The notes under the pieces are model-generated. The model was not told the origin of the DNA. It saw only the letters and a list, made by a program, of their open reading frames with translations, and made no database searches. Below are positions 9,924-21,878 of a DNA stretch of 64,000 bases, piece by piece (position 1 is the first letter of the stretch; every line of letters begins with the position of its first letter). A program made the translations under genes and the position numbers. The stretch comes from Membranipora membranacea (lineage: Eukaryota; Bryozoa; Gymnolaemata; Cheilostomatida; Membraniporidae), in contig OU612066.1 of assembly GCA_914767715.1 (NCBI GenBank), forward strand, positions 28,990,283 through 29,054,282, given 5' to 3'.

Positions 9924-10131
9924 GAGTGAACGTGCTTAACTCTGTGATATCTTGTTTGCGATTTAGATTCATTATTATTCTTCTATTTACCTTCAATTTC
10001 ATTTATTTGCCATGTGTTTTTTTATATTTTCATAGCAAAATGACTAAATACATACTATATAAATATTCAAACAAGCAACTGGATCTTATATTGTTCAAAG
10101 AATAGTTTGACGCGGAGTTTCGATGATCATG

Positions 10132-10272
10132 TCATAGGCTGCTAGTGCTAGACCATGTTTGATGCAGTTTGCTTGTGTTGGGAGTTACTCCACCTTGAGT
10201 GGCTACATGACCTTTTTCTCTACTTGGATTTTCTATAGATCGTTCAATACCATGTTTAATCATCAATTCAGT
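10132..10272 (-). CDS. Candidate terminal exon, unrecognised
   Basis: A good acceptor (GCTTTGGTTTGCAG, AG at 10273-10274) precedes 46 open codons and TGA: TELMIKHGIERSIENPSREK, then a glycine-containing stretch GHVATQGGVTPNTSKLHQTW and a serine-rich end. The intron phase would be 0. It lies downstream of DUSP11 on the same strand but does not continue its frame (the DUSP11 exon at 11603 ends in phase 2 and would stop after two codons here). I found no upstream partner exon. It may belong to an unrecognised gene or be chance. Confidence 0.3.
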   Translation of the reverse strand, partial: TELMIKHGIERSIENPSREKGHVATQGGVTPNTSKLHQTWSSTSSL

Positions 10273-10519
10273 CTGCAAACCAAAGCAAATACAAATGGCC
10301 TCACAGAATAATTTCAATAGCCTAAATCTGCTAAATCTTTCAGATTTAAGAACGCCTCAACAAACTACACAAACATCTCACCGAAGAGAGTCCACCCCAA
10401 CTGGTTTTTTAAATTGAGCTTTCCAGTCAATGCCCAGACAGTCCTAACAATGATTTGATAATTTCAGACTCTATCCCTAAATCGCATTTATGACTCATGA
10501 GGTTGAGTTTATAACAGGC

Positions 10520-10552
10520 GGGAGGGGAGGGGAGGGGAGGGGCAGAAGGGGG
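10520..10552 (+). repeat. G-run tract (potential G-quadruplex)
   Basis: Four consecutive GGGG runs separated by single A bases follow an initial GGG, with a further GGGGG shortly after. This fits the consensus for a stable intramolecular G-quadruplex, in otherwise AT-rich DNA. Confidence 0.7.
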
Positions 10553-11135
10553 CGCTGGCGAAATAATTTAAACAGAGCTATGATTGTCTGTCTGTGCTTG
10601 TGTTGAATTATCACTAAAACTTTGACCCGAATGCAGCCTTACAGTTCAAGAGCCATAAGAGCTTCAAAATTCAGGTGTGTTGATTGTCAGCAGAAATGTG
10701 TATTGTAGCAATATCCAAGCCCAATATGATCCCTTTGCTGCTATTGGTGGTATTTTCACAATTATGGCAAAAATAGTGATTTCACCGACATGGGTGTGAT
10801 GCAGGTCAAGTGTCATATAACCCAGGATATTTGCTTTTGCCGAAGTACAGTTTACACCATAAAAGTGGATGTCAATATTTTTTGTCAGCATTAATCTTTC
10901 ATCAGCACGAAAAAAAAACGCATTCAGTCACTGATAAATAATTCTGTACTCCTGCTATACATCTATCACTGCAGCAACTTCATCATCTACAGCCTATAAT
11001 GGTATAATTTTAATTTAAAAAAATTCTGAATTTTAATACTATTATTACTGTCAAATTACATAGCCACAGTCAGAATTATGTTAAATAGATATTAGAGTTG
11101 ACACAATACATTATTGGCGGTGGGGCCATTCCACC

Positions 11136-11141
11136 TTTATT
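11136..11141 (-). terminator. DUSP11 polyadenylation signal
   Basis: AATAAA on the minus strand, 63 bases beyond the proposed DUSP11 stop codon. Confidence 0.5.
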
Positions 11142-11203
11142 CATGTAGCACGGCCAGCGCAGGGCGCACCAAGTATGAGTTTGATGATGCCTAGGGTGGG
11201 ACA

Positions 11204-14200
11204 TCACTCAGACAGGGCATACAATACAGGGACAGGACAACGTAGCAAGTCATGGTCATAGCGTGCCTCTTCTGCCTTAGGCCTGAAAAGAAAGAAAATA
11301 ATTTGGTAACCGTCATCTAACTGATTTGAATGGAGAAAGGCATGCTCAGGATAGTCCAAGTGCACTGAAATCATGTCAGACAGGGTCAGTGTTGTGTTCC
11401 ACCCACCGTCCCTGAACTTGGGCCCTGGACTCAAGCCTAGACTTGCCACTATAAGTATGAAATGTCTCTGCAAGAGAAGCCATTCAAAACATACATCTGG
11501 ATGAGAAAATAACATGTGTGTATCATCAAGGAGTTGAAACTTCATAGACAATTACTCGAGTGGTTGTCCTCTCTTAATCCAAGAGAAGGCAAATCTACTC
11601 ACAATGTATCCGTGCGTAAATGTTCAAGATATGATTCATGTTCTATACTTTCTCCTCTGCATGTATTAAACAGCTCAATAACTTCATCTGCAGTGTGGCC
11701 TTTGTCAACTAAGTACCTGCAACAATAGAAAGCCTTTATCATTCATCATAATAATATTATACTTAGTATACCATATACTATATATATATATATACTATAT
11801 ACTATATACTACATAATAGTATATAAAGTCTATGTTCATCTTTGTCAATAACCATGCAACAGTACCATGCAGTAGTAGTTCATTTGGAATGATATATAAT
11901 CACAAATTCTATCAAACTGGCATAAATGTCAAATACAATCATAACACCATGTGGTTAATGAAAGCAGTATATGATATGCAAAAAATTTGTGAAAATCAAC
12001 AGCAGCTAAATTGAGATAATTTGAAAAAGATGATACTCACTTGCAGATAGAGTATCCCGTCCGATTTATTCCATGTAGACAGTGCACTCCAACGAGTAAA
12101 TCTATAAGGGTGATTAGATTGAGAACAAAAAGAACAGTCAGCCTGATGTCTGCCACTTCGAAGAATGCAGGAAAAAAATTAGGCCTACTACCTGGTAAAA
12201 TGTGGATATATCTCATTTTGGTCCTGGTAAGCCTTATAATGAAGTAGAAGTTAGCCATCTGAAGTGAGGCCGAAGTTTTGTAAAGCAGTCAAACTAAATA
12301 CGGTAAGTGTTGTTATCACTCACCAGGTTCATCTTTTGTTTTAGTGAGAAATTCATCCACAATCTCAGCAAACCTAAAATCACAAAAATGTTGAGTATTT
12401 TGATAGTTAGAGGATTATGCTCCTAATCAAAGTGAAGATGATTATGGTAAGAATGATAAAATGATATATAATATATCCTTTCTCTATAAAAGACTAACAA
12501 GCCAACAGGTCAGATAAAATCTACCAAATAATCTACTGATCACGTAACCCGAAACAAACCTGAGTTTTGACAGTTTGACAGGTACCTGTAGTTTTGACAT
12601 GAAGAGTTTGATAAGTAGAGACATCAAGTTTTACTTACTTCTCCACACGAGGCTTTTTTGGTACCATCTGACCCTCTACAGGAATCTTCTCATATTGTAC
12701 ACCACAATCTGTGAAGTCCTTAAAAATTGAAACAATTTTGTACCCAGCGTGGCAGTGGATGTGTCAAAGAGACTAGGCTGGAACAAAAATAATGAAGTGT
12801 TGTCTAGCATAACCAATAAGCCCAGCTCATTTAAAAATTTTGATTACGGTGTACCGGTGTCAGGAGCATTTTCGTAACTCCTGACAAATACCATTCATAG
12901 TTATTATACTGGTATTTAATAGCGTAGGTAAGCGGCTACCTTTTTTTTTTGGCCCTGTATTTATCAATTTATTTGTGATTTTTATTGACGCCACACTTAC
13001 AAATTAAGTTAGTATAAGTTAGTTAGTATAAGTTAGTATAAGTACAGTCATAACAAGGAAGTTACAATAGGGTTTCCCAGTGAGATTTCCTTGTGGAATT
13101 CCCTAAGTTAATCTGTCTTGAGTAAACTACAGTTGAATAGCATTAATTGATCATAGAATTTAACGCTTATTATTACATTGTATTTTGAGATATTACCCTG
13201 CTAGGAACTTGAGAAAATCAGTATTTACTAACAGCGTAAAACCAAAAGCCCACCTTACCAGCCTGACAAGAGTATAGGTAAAATCTGCAATGTAATGCAC
13301 CCCCCACCCCCAAATTGTATTAGTGAAAAAAGATAGCTTCTCCTTTGCCCCTAAAGAGTGCAGCCACCTTTCTAGGGTCTGTCTAGAAGAGTACTATACT
13401 ACCAGCACTTGTCTTCACATTTATAATTAGACCATTCACAGGATGACCCCCCCCCCGTGGGTAAGGAATCCATTTTCTAGAGCCCAACTCACATTTTTAC
13501 TGTAGTAACAAGTGGTGAAAGTGAGATCAATGATTAATCCCAGTCTGTACCCTTTCTCTTCACAGAGACTCATTAGGTCTTGTGGTGTGAACTGTTCCAC
13601 ATCCTTATTCTCTGTCAGCGTCTGCCAAAATCAACCAGAACGAAAATACAATTGTTAGTGAGGAATGAAACTTTCCATAAGACCAATGAGAAGCGGCACA
13701 GCGTTATAGTGTCGATGTTTTTCATTCAGCTTAGGACACTCAGTTTGGCAATTAAATATGTTAATCATTTCGTATAGATTTTGGTATCAGATAACTGAGT
13801 AGCATGGAGTGGATACAGTTGCAAATTCAATCATGTCATCCTCTCTAATCCATTTCAGTGAAAACACGCTCAAACTTGTAATGTAATACGTAATGATCGC
13901 TCACCTTTTTTAAAGGCACTTTGAAAGCAATAAACCTGGTCGAGATCTTATCGGATTTCATGGGATCCCCCATTTTAGTGTAATCTTCCCATCTGCAACA
14001 CAAGATGATAAAATATTCAAAAATTATAACAACAAATAACATGACCAAATTTAGTGCCAATTAACAAAGGTTTAATTGGTACAATATCTTCAAACGAACA
14101 ATGATCCATGGGTAATTAGGCTTTGTTTATTATGGGGACAGCAATGGCTTAAATTGCTTTTATGTAATAGTCAGGTTGTAACTTTCACCTGTCAGGGATG

Positions 14201-14283
14201 CCGCCTTCGGGCACGTTTGTACATTGAGATATATGTGCTTCCGATTCTATAGCAATTAAGTCTTCTACAATTACAAGGATCAT
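11204..14283 (-). CDS. DUSP11: RNA 5'-tri/diphosphatase DUSP11 (PIR1), eight exons
   Basis: This enzyme removes gamma and beta phosphates from 5'-triphosphate RNA in the nucleus (established for the family). Exons, 5' to 3': 14189-14283, 13905-13992, 13493-13621, 12639-12718, 12324-12373, 12041-12101, 11603-11716, 11204-11282. All introns are GT-AG and phases match at each of the seven junctions, giving 231 residues plus stop. Landmarks: GGIPDRWEDY (27-36), STRFIAFKVPLKK (49-61), GLIIDLTFTTCYY (90-102), the catalytic loop VHCLHGINRTGYS (153-165; Cys155, Arg161), and DEVIELFNTCRGE in exon 7. TRFIAFKVPL and HGINRTGY favour DUSP11 over the related capping-enzyme domain. The acidic residues after GHxVP in vertebrate forms are lysines here (GQMVPKKPRVE). 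Exon 1's start and exon 8 are the least certain: two alternative acceptors near 11.4-11.5 kb would give other short tails. Vertebrate proteins have a longer C-terminus. Confidence 0.93.
11765..11826. repeat. AT-rich TATACTA microsatellite
   Basis: Runs of TATATA and TATACTA inside the presumed DUSP11 intron between the exons at 11603 and 12041. Confidence 0.8.
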
Positions 14284-14299
14284 CGTAACAATATTAAGC

Positions 14300-16670
14300 G
14301 ATAGCATGACCTAAATTAAAAAGTTGAAGTTTCATTAAAGACTACCCAAAGACCAATGCAGTTTACAGCCAGGCATTTACTCATGACAAAATTGAGTAAG
14401 ATTTTCAGAGGGAAAAAATTCAAAGCTCCCTGTTGAACCCACACACGTCACAAGTGTCAAAACGTCGCAATCTAGCGTTCCACTAACTTTGTAATCCCAA
14501 ATACATCGCAACAATGGTTTTTTTAAACGCTGAAACCCCACAAACGCCGCAATTTTTTTAATGTCGCAAACGCTCGAATCCACTAACTCCGCAAATGTCG
14601 CAACTCAACAGGGATGCCGAGTTGCTTCTCATTTCTCATTTCTCATGTAAATTGATGAATATGATTTGCTGCGAGTAGTAGATATGATCATGCAGATTTT
14701 CTAACACTGTGTTGAATATGAATGTCACGCTTTTGTGCTATGGATATTTGTAGAGTATTTTCCAAGTCATTTCAATCTTTTTTTCTCATTCCTAGGGTAG
14801 TTAATCAAAATTTTCACCTCAGAATCCATTATTGCTTTCTTAAAGAGGATGCTTATCAAGATCCAGCACAGATATTGACATACCAATTTGTGATTTAGCC
14901 AACTATTGAAGTCGTCAAAAGGTATCGACACACCTTGACTGAGTGCTATTGTTTTTATCTCTTGCTGATAAATAGCCAATAACAAAATTTTACATCATTC
15001 CAATGATGCAACGATGTTTTGGTTATTGCTGCACCATGGTATATACTCATCAACATAATAACAGCCAATTGTATGACTTTTATCGCATACAAGCATCAAT
15101 ATTTTTTAGAAACTAGCATTGGAAAGGGTTTTTTCAAGTTACTGCCATTACTCTTGGGGTCAGCTGTTGGTGACAATAACTTTTCTGGAAGGTTGTAACA
15201 TTACAACTCATTTTTTGCTTCGTAATGAAATAAAATTTGTGGAAGTAAAAACATAAATAGACATGATTGAGTAATGTATTTACAGTTATCAAGTATGGCT
15301 GAGTTCTGTGAAAGTGTGTGAGTGTTTACAACGCTGTGACCAAAAGTTCTGAGGATTTAGGATCCCATATTACAATTCTCTGGAATTCCCAAAGTTATAG
15401 GTTTTGGGATTGCGATGTTAGTAGAATGCTAGATTGTGACTTTTTGACGTTTGCGACATTTGTGGGTTCAACACTCCCCTGAGCGGGAATCAGTAATAAT
15501 GCAACTCCAACACGCTGCTATGAGACAGGAAATTATGTCAGCTCAACATTTTTGTGATTGACTGAAATTTATTTATGGATTTGATGTATGTGTTTGTGTG
15601 TGAGTTATGATCGCTAGGTAATTCAAGTACAGCTTTTCTTCAACAAAATATATCATATAACAAATTGCATTATGACTAAGAACGATAATTCAGTGTCATT
15701 TTGCAGTAAACCTTTGCAAACCTTGGCAGTTACCTATAATCACGATGAACAAACGGATAACTTTATAGACCACCTAAAAAGTCGCTAGGATATGATTGAG
15801 TGCAAATAAGTATATAAAGTACATGAACAACAAAAGTACTGCTCCGGTATTCAACATTATATTCACAGACATGAAAAGGGCTGCCTACTATTTAAGAGTA
15901 GATCTGCTGTTTCTCCAATTTGTCTCTGTACGCTTATGTCCCAGAATGCATTAGTGATCTTTGGCAATAAAGTGAACAACAATGGCTAGAAAAGTCTTCT
16001 ACTTTATAGTCATACGCGTAACCTAACCTAAGAGGATTCTTTGATTCATAGAGTCTCTTGTGACATGAAAGTATTGGTTGTGCTAAAACAGTGTCTGGTA
16101 AGTGGCCATCCGCCACACATCTCTGTTAAACCACTGCTGACACAGCTGGGCTTTTTCATTAGTGTTGGATCTCAGCTAGATTTTAAAGACACCTGATTCG
16201 TCAACAACAACATTAGTCATCACTAATGGTGGATGGCTGGGGAAGAAGATACTCCCTACATTTTGAGAGCTCATATTACTCCATTAAAAGCTACCGGCTG
16301 AATGTTTTGATGCCACAACTCTCTATATAAATTTTTGACTGGTGGCTATGCTGGGCTGTGGCAGCAGTGGTTTAAAGGGCTTTCTGCTAATGACAAATAT
16401 CCATCCGTCAGTGCTAACTGGCTATCCATTTCACAGAGTGGCATCCGGTGGTCATTTGTCGACATGATGATGGGTGTCTACATTCCAACCTCTTCTGTTA
16501 CGAACCCATGCTCCTCTGTCAAATTAGTGTACAGATGTCTATTTGGCACCTGGTGGTTGTCAGAGTGCAAAGCAGATGCCTATTTGTCAACCACCGGATG
16601 TCACGTTGTCATCCAGCGGTTGCCAAATAAGCATCCGGATGGGTTCTTAGCGCAGTAGCATTCGCTTTGT
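14300..16670. other. No gene recognised
   Basis: Upstream of DUSP11. Scattered phrases with GTCGCAA/CGCAAA (about 14450-14600 and 15430-15470) repeat loosely. ORFs at 14377-14583, 14767-14985 and 15934-16116 have no domain. From 16335 to 16658 a frame is open but is made of degenerate repeated phrases around GCATCCGG, not a recognisable protein. Confidence 0.45.
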
Positions 16671-16685
16671 CAATGCACAGTATCA

Positions 16686-16816
16686 GGGGGTATCCTTGAA
16701 CAAATATATTGGTAGGGCTTTGCACCAGCTGAGTTGATCTCTATAGTCACTACTGTTGTATATATGCCAAAATTGGTAGGGCTCGGCCCAACCAGCTCTT
16801 ATTGACGATACCCCCC
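16686..16816. mobile_element. Short element with GGGGGTATC inverted ends and long target duplication
   Basis: It starts GGGGGTATC and ends GATACCCCCC. The exact 12-base direct repeat TGCACAGTATCA flanks it at 16674-16685 and 16817-16828. Inside, GGTAGGGCT occurs twice. It has no coding capacity. The flanking repeat is longer than the 9 bases of the TAG...CTA family, so this is a different kind of insertion. Confidence 0.75.
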
Positions 16817-16914
16817 TGCACAGTATCATCCATCCCTAGCAAAGGCATAGAACCTATGCCCCCCCCCCACATTTAGTAAAGGGATTAAGAAATTGAGAAA
16901 TTACACTTGTGTAC

Positions 16915-17770
16915 AATACTTACTGACTTGATTGTAAACCACCTTTGTCTTGTGATTACTCTGAGCTCATAGTTTGAAGGGTGAGGTCTCACTTTGAATG
17001 TTGGAGGCTTCTACCCTGTAGTTTGTACTTACTTGTGTCAAGGCACTTTGATATGATTGTGCTTATTTTAAAGGAAGTTAGATTTTTAGTATGGTGTAAC
17101 AAGTCAGCGAGGTCAACAAGTTACTTTTAACTACTCTGTTATCTGTAAGCTTTCCAGTAAAACTCTTAAACAAATAAATAACAATTTTTTGTTGATGTTG
17201 AAATACTGATAACAATGTGGGCTTGTTTACATACAGACAGTGTTATCTGTCACTATTGACCTTTCACAATGGTTTTCCTAACAGTTTTCTTTGCCTGATT
17301 TGCACAAGTTTATTTTAGACTTGAATGAATACCAATTGAACTTGGCCTTCGATTTTTCTTTTCATAAATCATTAATAGCCACAGCGAAGGGATATATGTT
17401 CTCATTTTTACCAAATTTTTCAGTTTAATTTTCAAAATCACCTTCAAATTTGTGCTGAGGGTGGCAATGAAGAAATGAGGAAAACCTACAACAACAACCT
17501 TTTATTTATTTACTATCACGGAAATATTTAGGAGTTGTAATTTCTACTGTCTAAGCAAATAATTCATGTGCTATATAACAATTATTTGTATTATATTTCA
17601 TCTCGGTTACAATCAATTTATTCTAATCAAAATGAATAACATAAACAATTGTCATTCTGTTGCGCTTGATGTGCATGCCTGAACTACAATATAAGGTGTT
17701 TGTTTTAACTATGTCATCATACCACATCATTGCATCAAAAACTGTCGGAATCTAACTTGAACTAACAGAA
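16915..17770. repeat. Dispersed repeat, copy 2
   Basis: Diverged copy of 6840-8060, in the same orientation. Shared blocks include the AGGCACTTTGATATGATTGT region, ACTGATAACAATGTGGGCTT, the CAGCGAAGGG phrase near 17377, and the AACAATTGTCATTCTGTTGC end near 17650. Some intervals of copy 1 are missing here. Confidence 0.8.
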
Positions 17771-18044
17771 ATCACAGTACGTTCTACCATTTCATCCATT
17801 GTGATAAGGATCATTATTATTCCACCCATCATCGTGATATCCTTCCTGCTATCCCTAAAGTCCCTGCCATTACTTTGGTACCCATGCTGCCGATGATGAT
17901 ACCCACTATAGTAATGTGCGTCACAGTCATTTGTAGTTTGTTCAGGCCAAAGTTTTCATAGCTCATACAGATACTAATATCTACCATATTTGGGCGTTGT
18001 CACATTTTATACTTTGATCACTAAGCCAGAGTTGTGAAGCCGAC

Positions 18045-18510
18045 AAATAAATCATGCCCTTCCTTTCTATCTTTAGATCTTATCCGTCCATGTCTGTTTG
18101 TCGGGCGATTTGGGCAGTTTTCGATGGCCATTTGGTTTTGTCTGCCCATGCCCATCCAGCGAAAAGCGTCCTTCCAAAAATTTTCTGCCTGTTCATCAAA
18201 AAATAATTTTGTCTGTCCAAGCTCGTCCACGGCAATAACCGTCTGTCCAGAATTTTACTGCCTGACCAGCAAGAAAAATTTCAGTTCATCCAAGCCCGTC
18301 CAACAAAGACTGTTTGTCTAGGATTTTTCTGCCCAACCATTAAAAATGCTTTGCTCACAGAGGTGAGCCAGAAACAAGTAAATCATGCCTTACCTGTCCA
18401 CCTTTAGTTCTTGTCTGCCCATGTCTGTCCGTCGGGCAATTTTGGGCAGTTTTCCATGCCTGTTCATGTTCATCCCTTGATTTTGTCTGTCCATGCCAAT
18501 CAAGAAACAG
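18045..18510. repeat. Degenerate tandem repeat rich in CTGTCCATGCCC
   Basis: Two related units about 345 bases apart begin TAAATCATGCC, then TCTTATCCGTCCATGTCTG and GTCGGGCGATTTGGGCAG (18048 and 18379). Within the first unit a shorter phrase (TTTGTCTGCCCATGCCCATC, then AAAATTTTCTGCC) recurs every 60-70 bases with many changes. Open frames here on both strands follow from repetition and are not counted as genes. Confidence 0.75.
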
Positions 18511-19194
18511 CCTTTACTATAGATCTAATAGATTTACCGTTAGACCGGGTCCCATTCCTGGCGACATTGTGCCTGTGTGCTAGGGCCTTAACTTTTTTTT
18601 TTACTTACCTGACAGTAGAAGACCGTGGTTCCTTGTTTGTGCCATAAGCCTTCCCACGGATAAACAAAAACTCTATTTTATTCTGGGTTGGAATATAGCG
18701 TCCAGTCTTACACAACAAAATCACCATAAATTAAATAGATGAAGAAACAAATGGCAACAGCCAATGCAATCTCAGACAAAAATTTTTGACTTGGGTCAGT
18801 CAACGTTATCTGGGAAAACATCACATTAACTAGGTTCGCCTGTGAACACAATTTTATGTCAAAATAATGTTAAGTTGTCTGGAAAACTATCACCCCTCCC
18901 TCACTAAAAGTAGGCAACAGGAACACCAGACCAAAAATGCGCACAGCATTGAGGTTTACAACAGCTGCATAGAAATCGACGACTGTTTATACTGCCTGCT
19001 AAAAAGGAAACAGCAGATTGGGATTTAAGAAATAGGTGGTATTAAAAAGATTAGAGATAGCACCGAAATCAATGATCCCGCACTACTAAACTGTTTATTT
19101 AATGTCTCAACACATGGGAGGGTATTGTTTTAAAGACATTTTTTTATGTGAAGCTGAACCTGGGAGGGCTGCCAGAAGTTTCTATAGAGTATAG

Positions 19195-19300
19195 ACCACA
19201 GCCAGCCCTTCAAAGCGTTCGGGATGGCGATCGCGGCCGTAGGCGGTCGTTAACGACCGCGATCGCCATCCCGAACGAACATTTAAGGGCTGGCTGTGGT
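19195..19300. mobile_element. GC-rich foldback insertion
   Basis: The arms read CCACAGCCAGCCCTT...AAGGGCTGGCTGTGG outside and CGTTCGGGATGGCGATCGCGG against its complement inside, with a short unpaired step between. The direct repeat TATAGACC occurs at 19190-19197 and 19300-19307, overlapping the arm ends, so the duplication is 6-8 bases depending on where the element is taken to begin. It is far richer in GC than its surroundings. An 8-base duplication would suggest a hAT-type MITE. Confidence 0.8.
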
Positions 19301-20169
19301 ATAGACCAACAGTATATTGTTGCTTTCAAATTAGTGCATGAATAAGAGATTATCTCAGACCACAAGTCCTAACAAAGACCTGACATACATTATCTCTATT
19401 ACCAAATGTTTAATCCTCACCTTCCATTGTGTTCTAAAAAGTGAGAGGCCGGTTTTTGGCTGGTATGTAATTAATTGCTTGACAGAAGTCAAGCCATAAA
19501 TATTCTCAATCAAATTGCAGCTATAAGGGAAAGACTGCCATGTCAGATTACACCAATCACAATCAGCAAAGCGTTCAGTAATCATAAAAAAAATATTCGC
19601 CAAATGCAGCACATTATTACCTCAACTGATAACCCCAAATGCGCAGCAGGATATCATTATGTCAGTGGAGGGTGCAGTTTAAGGAAAACAGGCTGGGATT
19701 AATTTGGAAAGACATAAACTGGTGTGCTCTCTTTTATTTCCATCATCTTATCCAATGAGAAGACAATAAAAAAGTCCCGTCTGCCCTTTGGTTTCCACAT
19801 CCTGGCAAAAAGTGCAGATTTAATATGAAGAAAAAAGTCTCATGCGTCAATGACAATAGAGGAGGCATTGCTGCCTAGGCCAAGGGTTTAATTTGTGATT
19901 AACCTCTTACCACAATCCCTGAACAAAGACCTGGCATGAATATTCATTCAGAAGTTGATAATAGCGTATCTGATTTTTTGACAATTCCGTCCATCATGGC
20001 TCTTTTGATTTTAACAAAAAAATTATCCATCGATAACCAAATATCATTCTAACTGGAAATTTCATATGTCCAGAATGTACTTATGTTGATGCGGTGTCCA
20101 GCTGTACACACACACACTAAAACTGTTTCTGCGGCAACTCCAATTTTCGATGCCTTTAACCTTCTCGGG

Positions 20170-21355
20170 AAATCTCATTGTTATTCGCAAACATCACAAA
20201 AGTTACTGACCAATCTCACTTCTACATCATATTGGCAAGATTGCAGAAGAAGTAATTCTTGAGAGACTTAAATCTAATATCGGCAATAAACTGGATAAAA
20301 GTCAATATGCATATCAAAAGCGGCCGACACCGACACCCTACTACATGCCACTCATGACTGGTGCCAATATCTAACTAGACAACAAGAAAACCAGCCACGT
20401 CACCACCGCCTTTATCGACATATCCAAGGCTTTTTATCGCCTAGATCCAAACCGCCTGATAGGAAAACTCCAAACACTAGGGGTAAACAGTGGACTGATC
20501 AACCTGATCGATAATTTTCTGAGTCACAGACAGTGTCGTGTCAAGCTTGGTGAGCAGTCTGAGTATAAACATTTGACTGTGGGTGCACCTCAGGGGACAA
20601 AGCTGGGCCCATGGCTCTGGCTGATCTATATCAACAATCTGACGGTGTCTCCTGAATGCAAGATCATAAAATATGCAGATGATCTGACTCTGTATACTGC
20701 CTTTCAAAAATCTGATCTCTCCTCTGTGATTTATTTCCAAACAGCACTAGATGACATCTGTCGCTGGGCTAGAGACAACAACATGGATCCGGCACCTAAG
20801 TTTATCAGACCCTAAGTACATCCCCACTTTCACCATGGACGGGCATACTCTATGTATCCTCAAATGTGAAGTTACTGGGCATCACAGTTGATCAGAGGAT
20901 AACTTTCTCTGACCAAATTGATGACATATGTGACCGCCTAGCTGGCTGTGGATATGGCATGAGAGAACTGAAAAGACTAGGGCTGAATGCACAAGGCCTT
21001 AGGCTATACTTCACAGCCAACATTCGGTCCGTGCTCACTTATGCGTGCCCAATGTGGGGTTCACTTGTTACCGAGCGGTCTCTGGAGAAGGTGATACAGG
21101 TAGAAAGGCGAGAGATGAAGGTCATCAACAGTGATATGCACATGCACCATGGAGATGCCGTACGCCATTATCAGCTGCCATACATCACAGAGTTTATAGC
21201 TCACTTATCACGTAACACCATGTCCAATATTTTCTTTGATGAGGGATACCCACTCAACAAGCTAATAATAAGGAAGAGTGGGCGACAGACTCGAGTGTCA
21301 CTCGCCACCCAGATGCCCCGCTGTCAGACCGAAAAGCTACGAAGTACTTTTTTTA
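20170..21355 (+). pseudogene. 5'-truncated CR1/jockey-like LINE fragment (reverse transcriptase)
   Basis: Recognisable motifs run in order: PISLL...IGKIAEEVILERL (about 20200), DISKAFYRLD (about 20420), a conserved GVNSGLINLIDNFLSHRQCR stretch, VGAPQGTKLGPWLWLIYIN (about 20580), the catalytic YADDLTLY (20672-20695), DDICRWARDNN, then in another frame KLLGITVDQRITFSDQ (about 20869) and the C-terminal region through about 21340. The endonuclease is absent. A stop replaces the usual residue before PISLL, a second stop lies at about 20370, and the frame breaks between about 20812 and 20866. It is inactive. Relatives encode target-primed retrotransposition proteins. Confidence 0.93.
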
Positions 21356-21779
21356 TAAATACTCTAAATTTTAATGTAATTTTTAGTAACCATTTTTGTC
21401 ATTTTATATTTTACTGCTGTGTATTTTACTGACCAACTCTTTTTTTTCTAGTGGAATTCACTCCGGTACATCGCACTGTTGATTTTAGGAGGAACAAAAT
21501 ACAAACATACAAACATACAACATACAGAACAACAAGTTATAAATTACTCATTATACTTTGTTAAGATTTCTTCAACTCTCTCAGTTACGGTCAAGCAAAG
21601 GATGCTCAAACTAAAATCTCTACATACCAAACAAACTTTACAAAGAACAAAGCTTACCTGGTAGACATTCATTAAATTTTAATTACCCTTTATACCAGTG
21701 TATTCATCTGAATAATGTGAGCTAACTTTTGCATCAAAATAACATTCAAGAAAGAAACGGGTGAAGATCACACCATCTA

Positions 21780-21878
21780 TAGTTTAAGTGCTCAAACGGT
21801 GCAAGATGCTGGTAGAGGCATTTCATTGATAATGAAATGCCTCTACCAGCATCTTGCACCGTTTGAGCACTTAAACTA
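21780..21878. mobile_element. Palindromic MITE-like element 3 (99 bp, 9-bp target duplication)
   Basis: It starts TAGTTTAAGTGCTCAAACGG and ends with the exact reverse complement, and the whole element folds into arms of about 47 bases with hardly any loop. Exact 9-base repeats CACCATCTA flank it (21771-21779 and 21879-21887). The first 18 bases follow the pattern TAGTYTAAGTGCTCARAC shared with elements 1 and 2, but the interior is unrelated. Confidence 0.95.

Noticed and set aside
16335-16658. 107-residue plus-strand ORF
   Set aside because: Built from loosely repeated GCATCCGG phrases, with a second overlapping frame also open; no known domain.
18034-18321. ORF of 95 codons with repeated PCLFVGRFG-like phrases
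   Set aside because: Entirely inside a degenerate tandem DNA repeat; frames on the opposite strand are open too.
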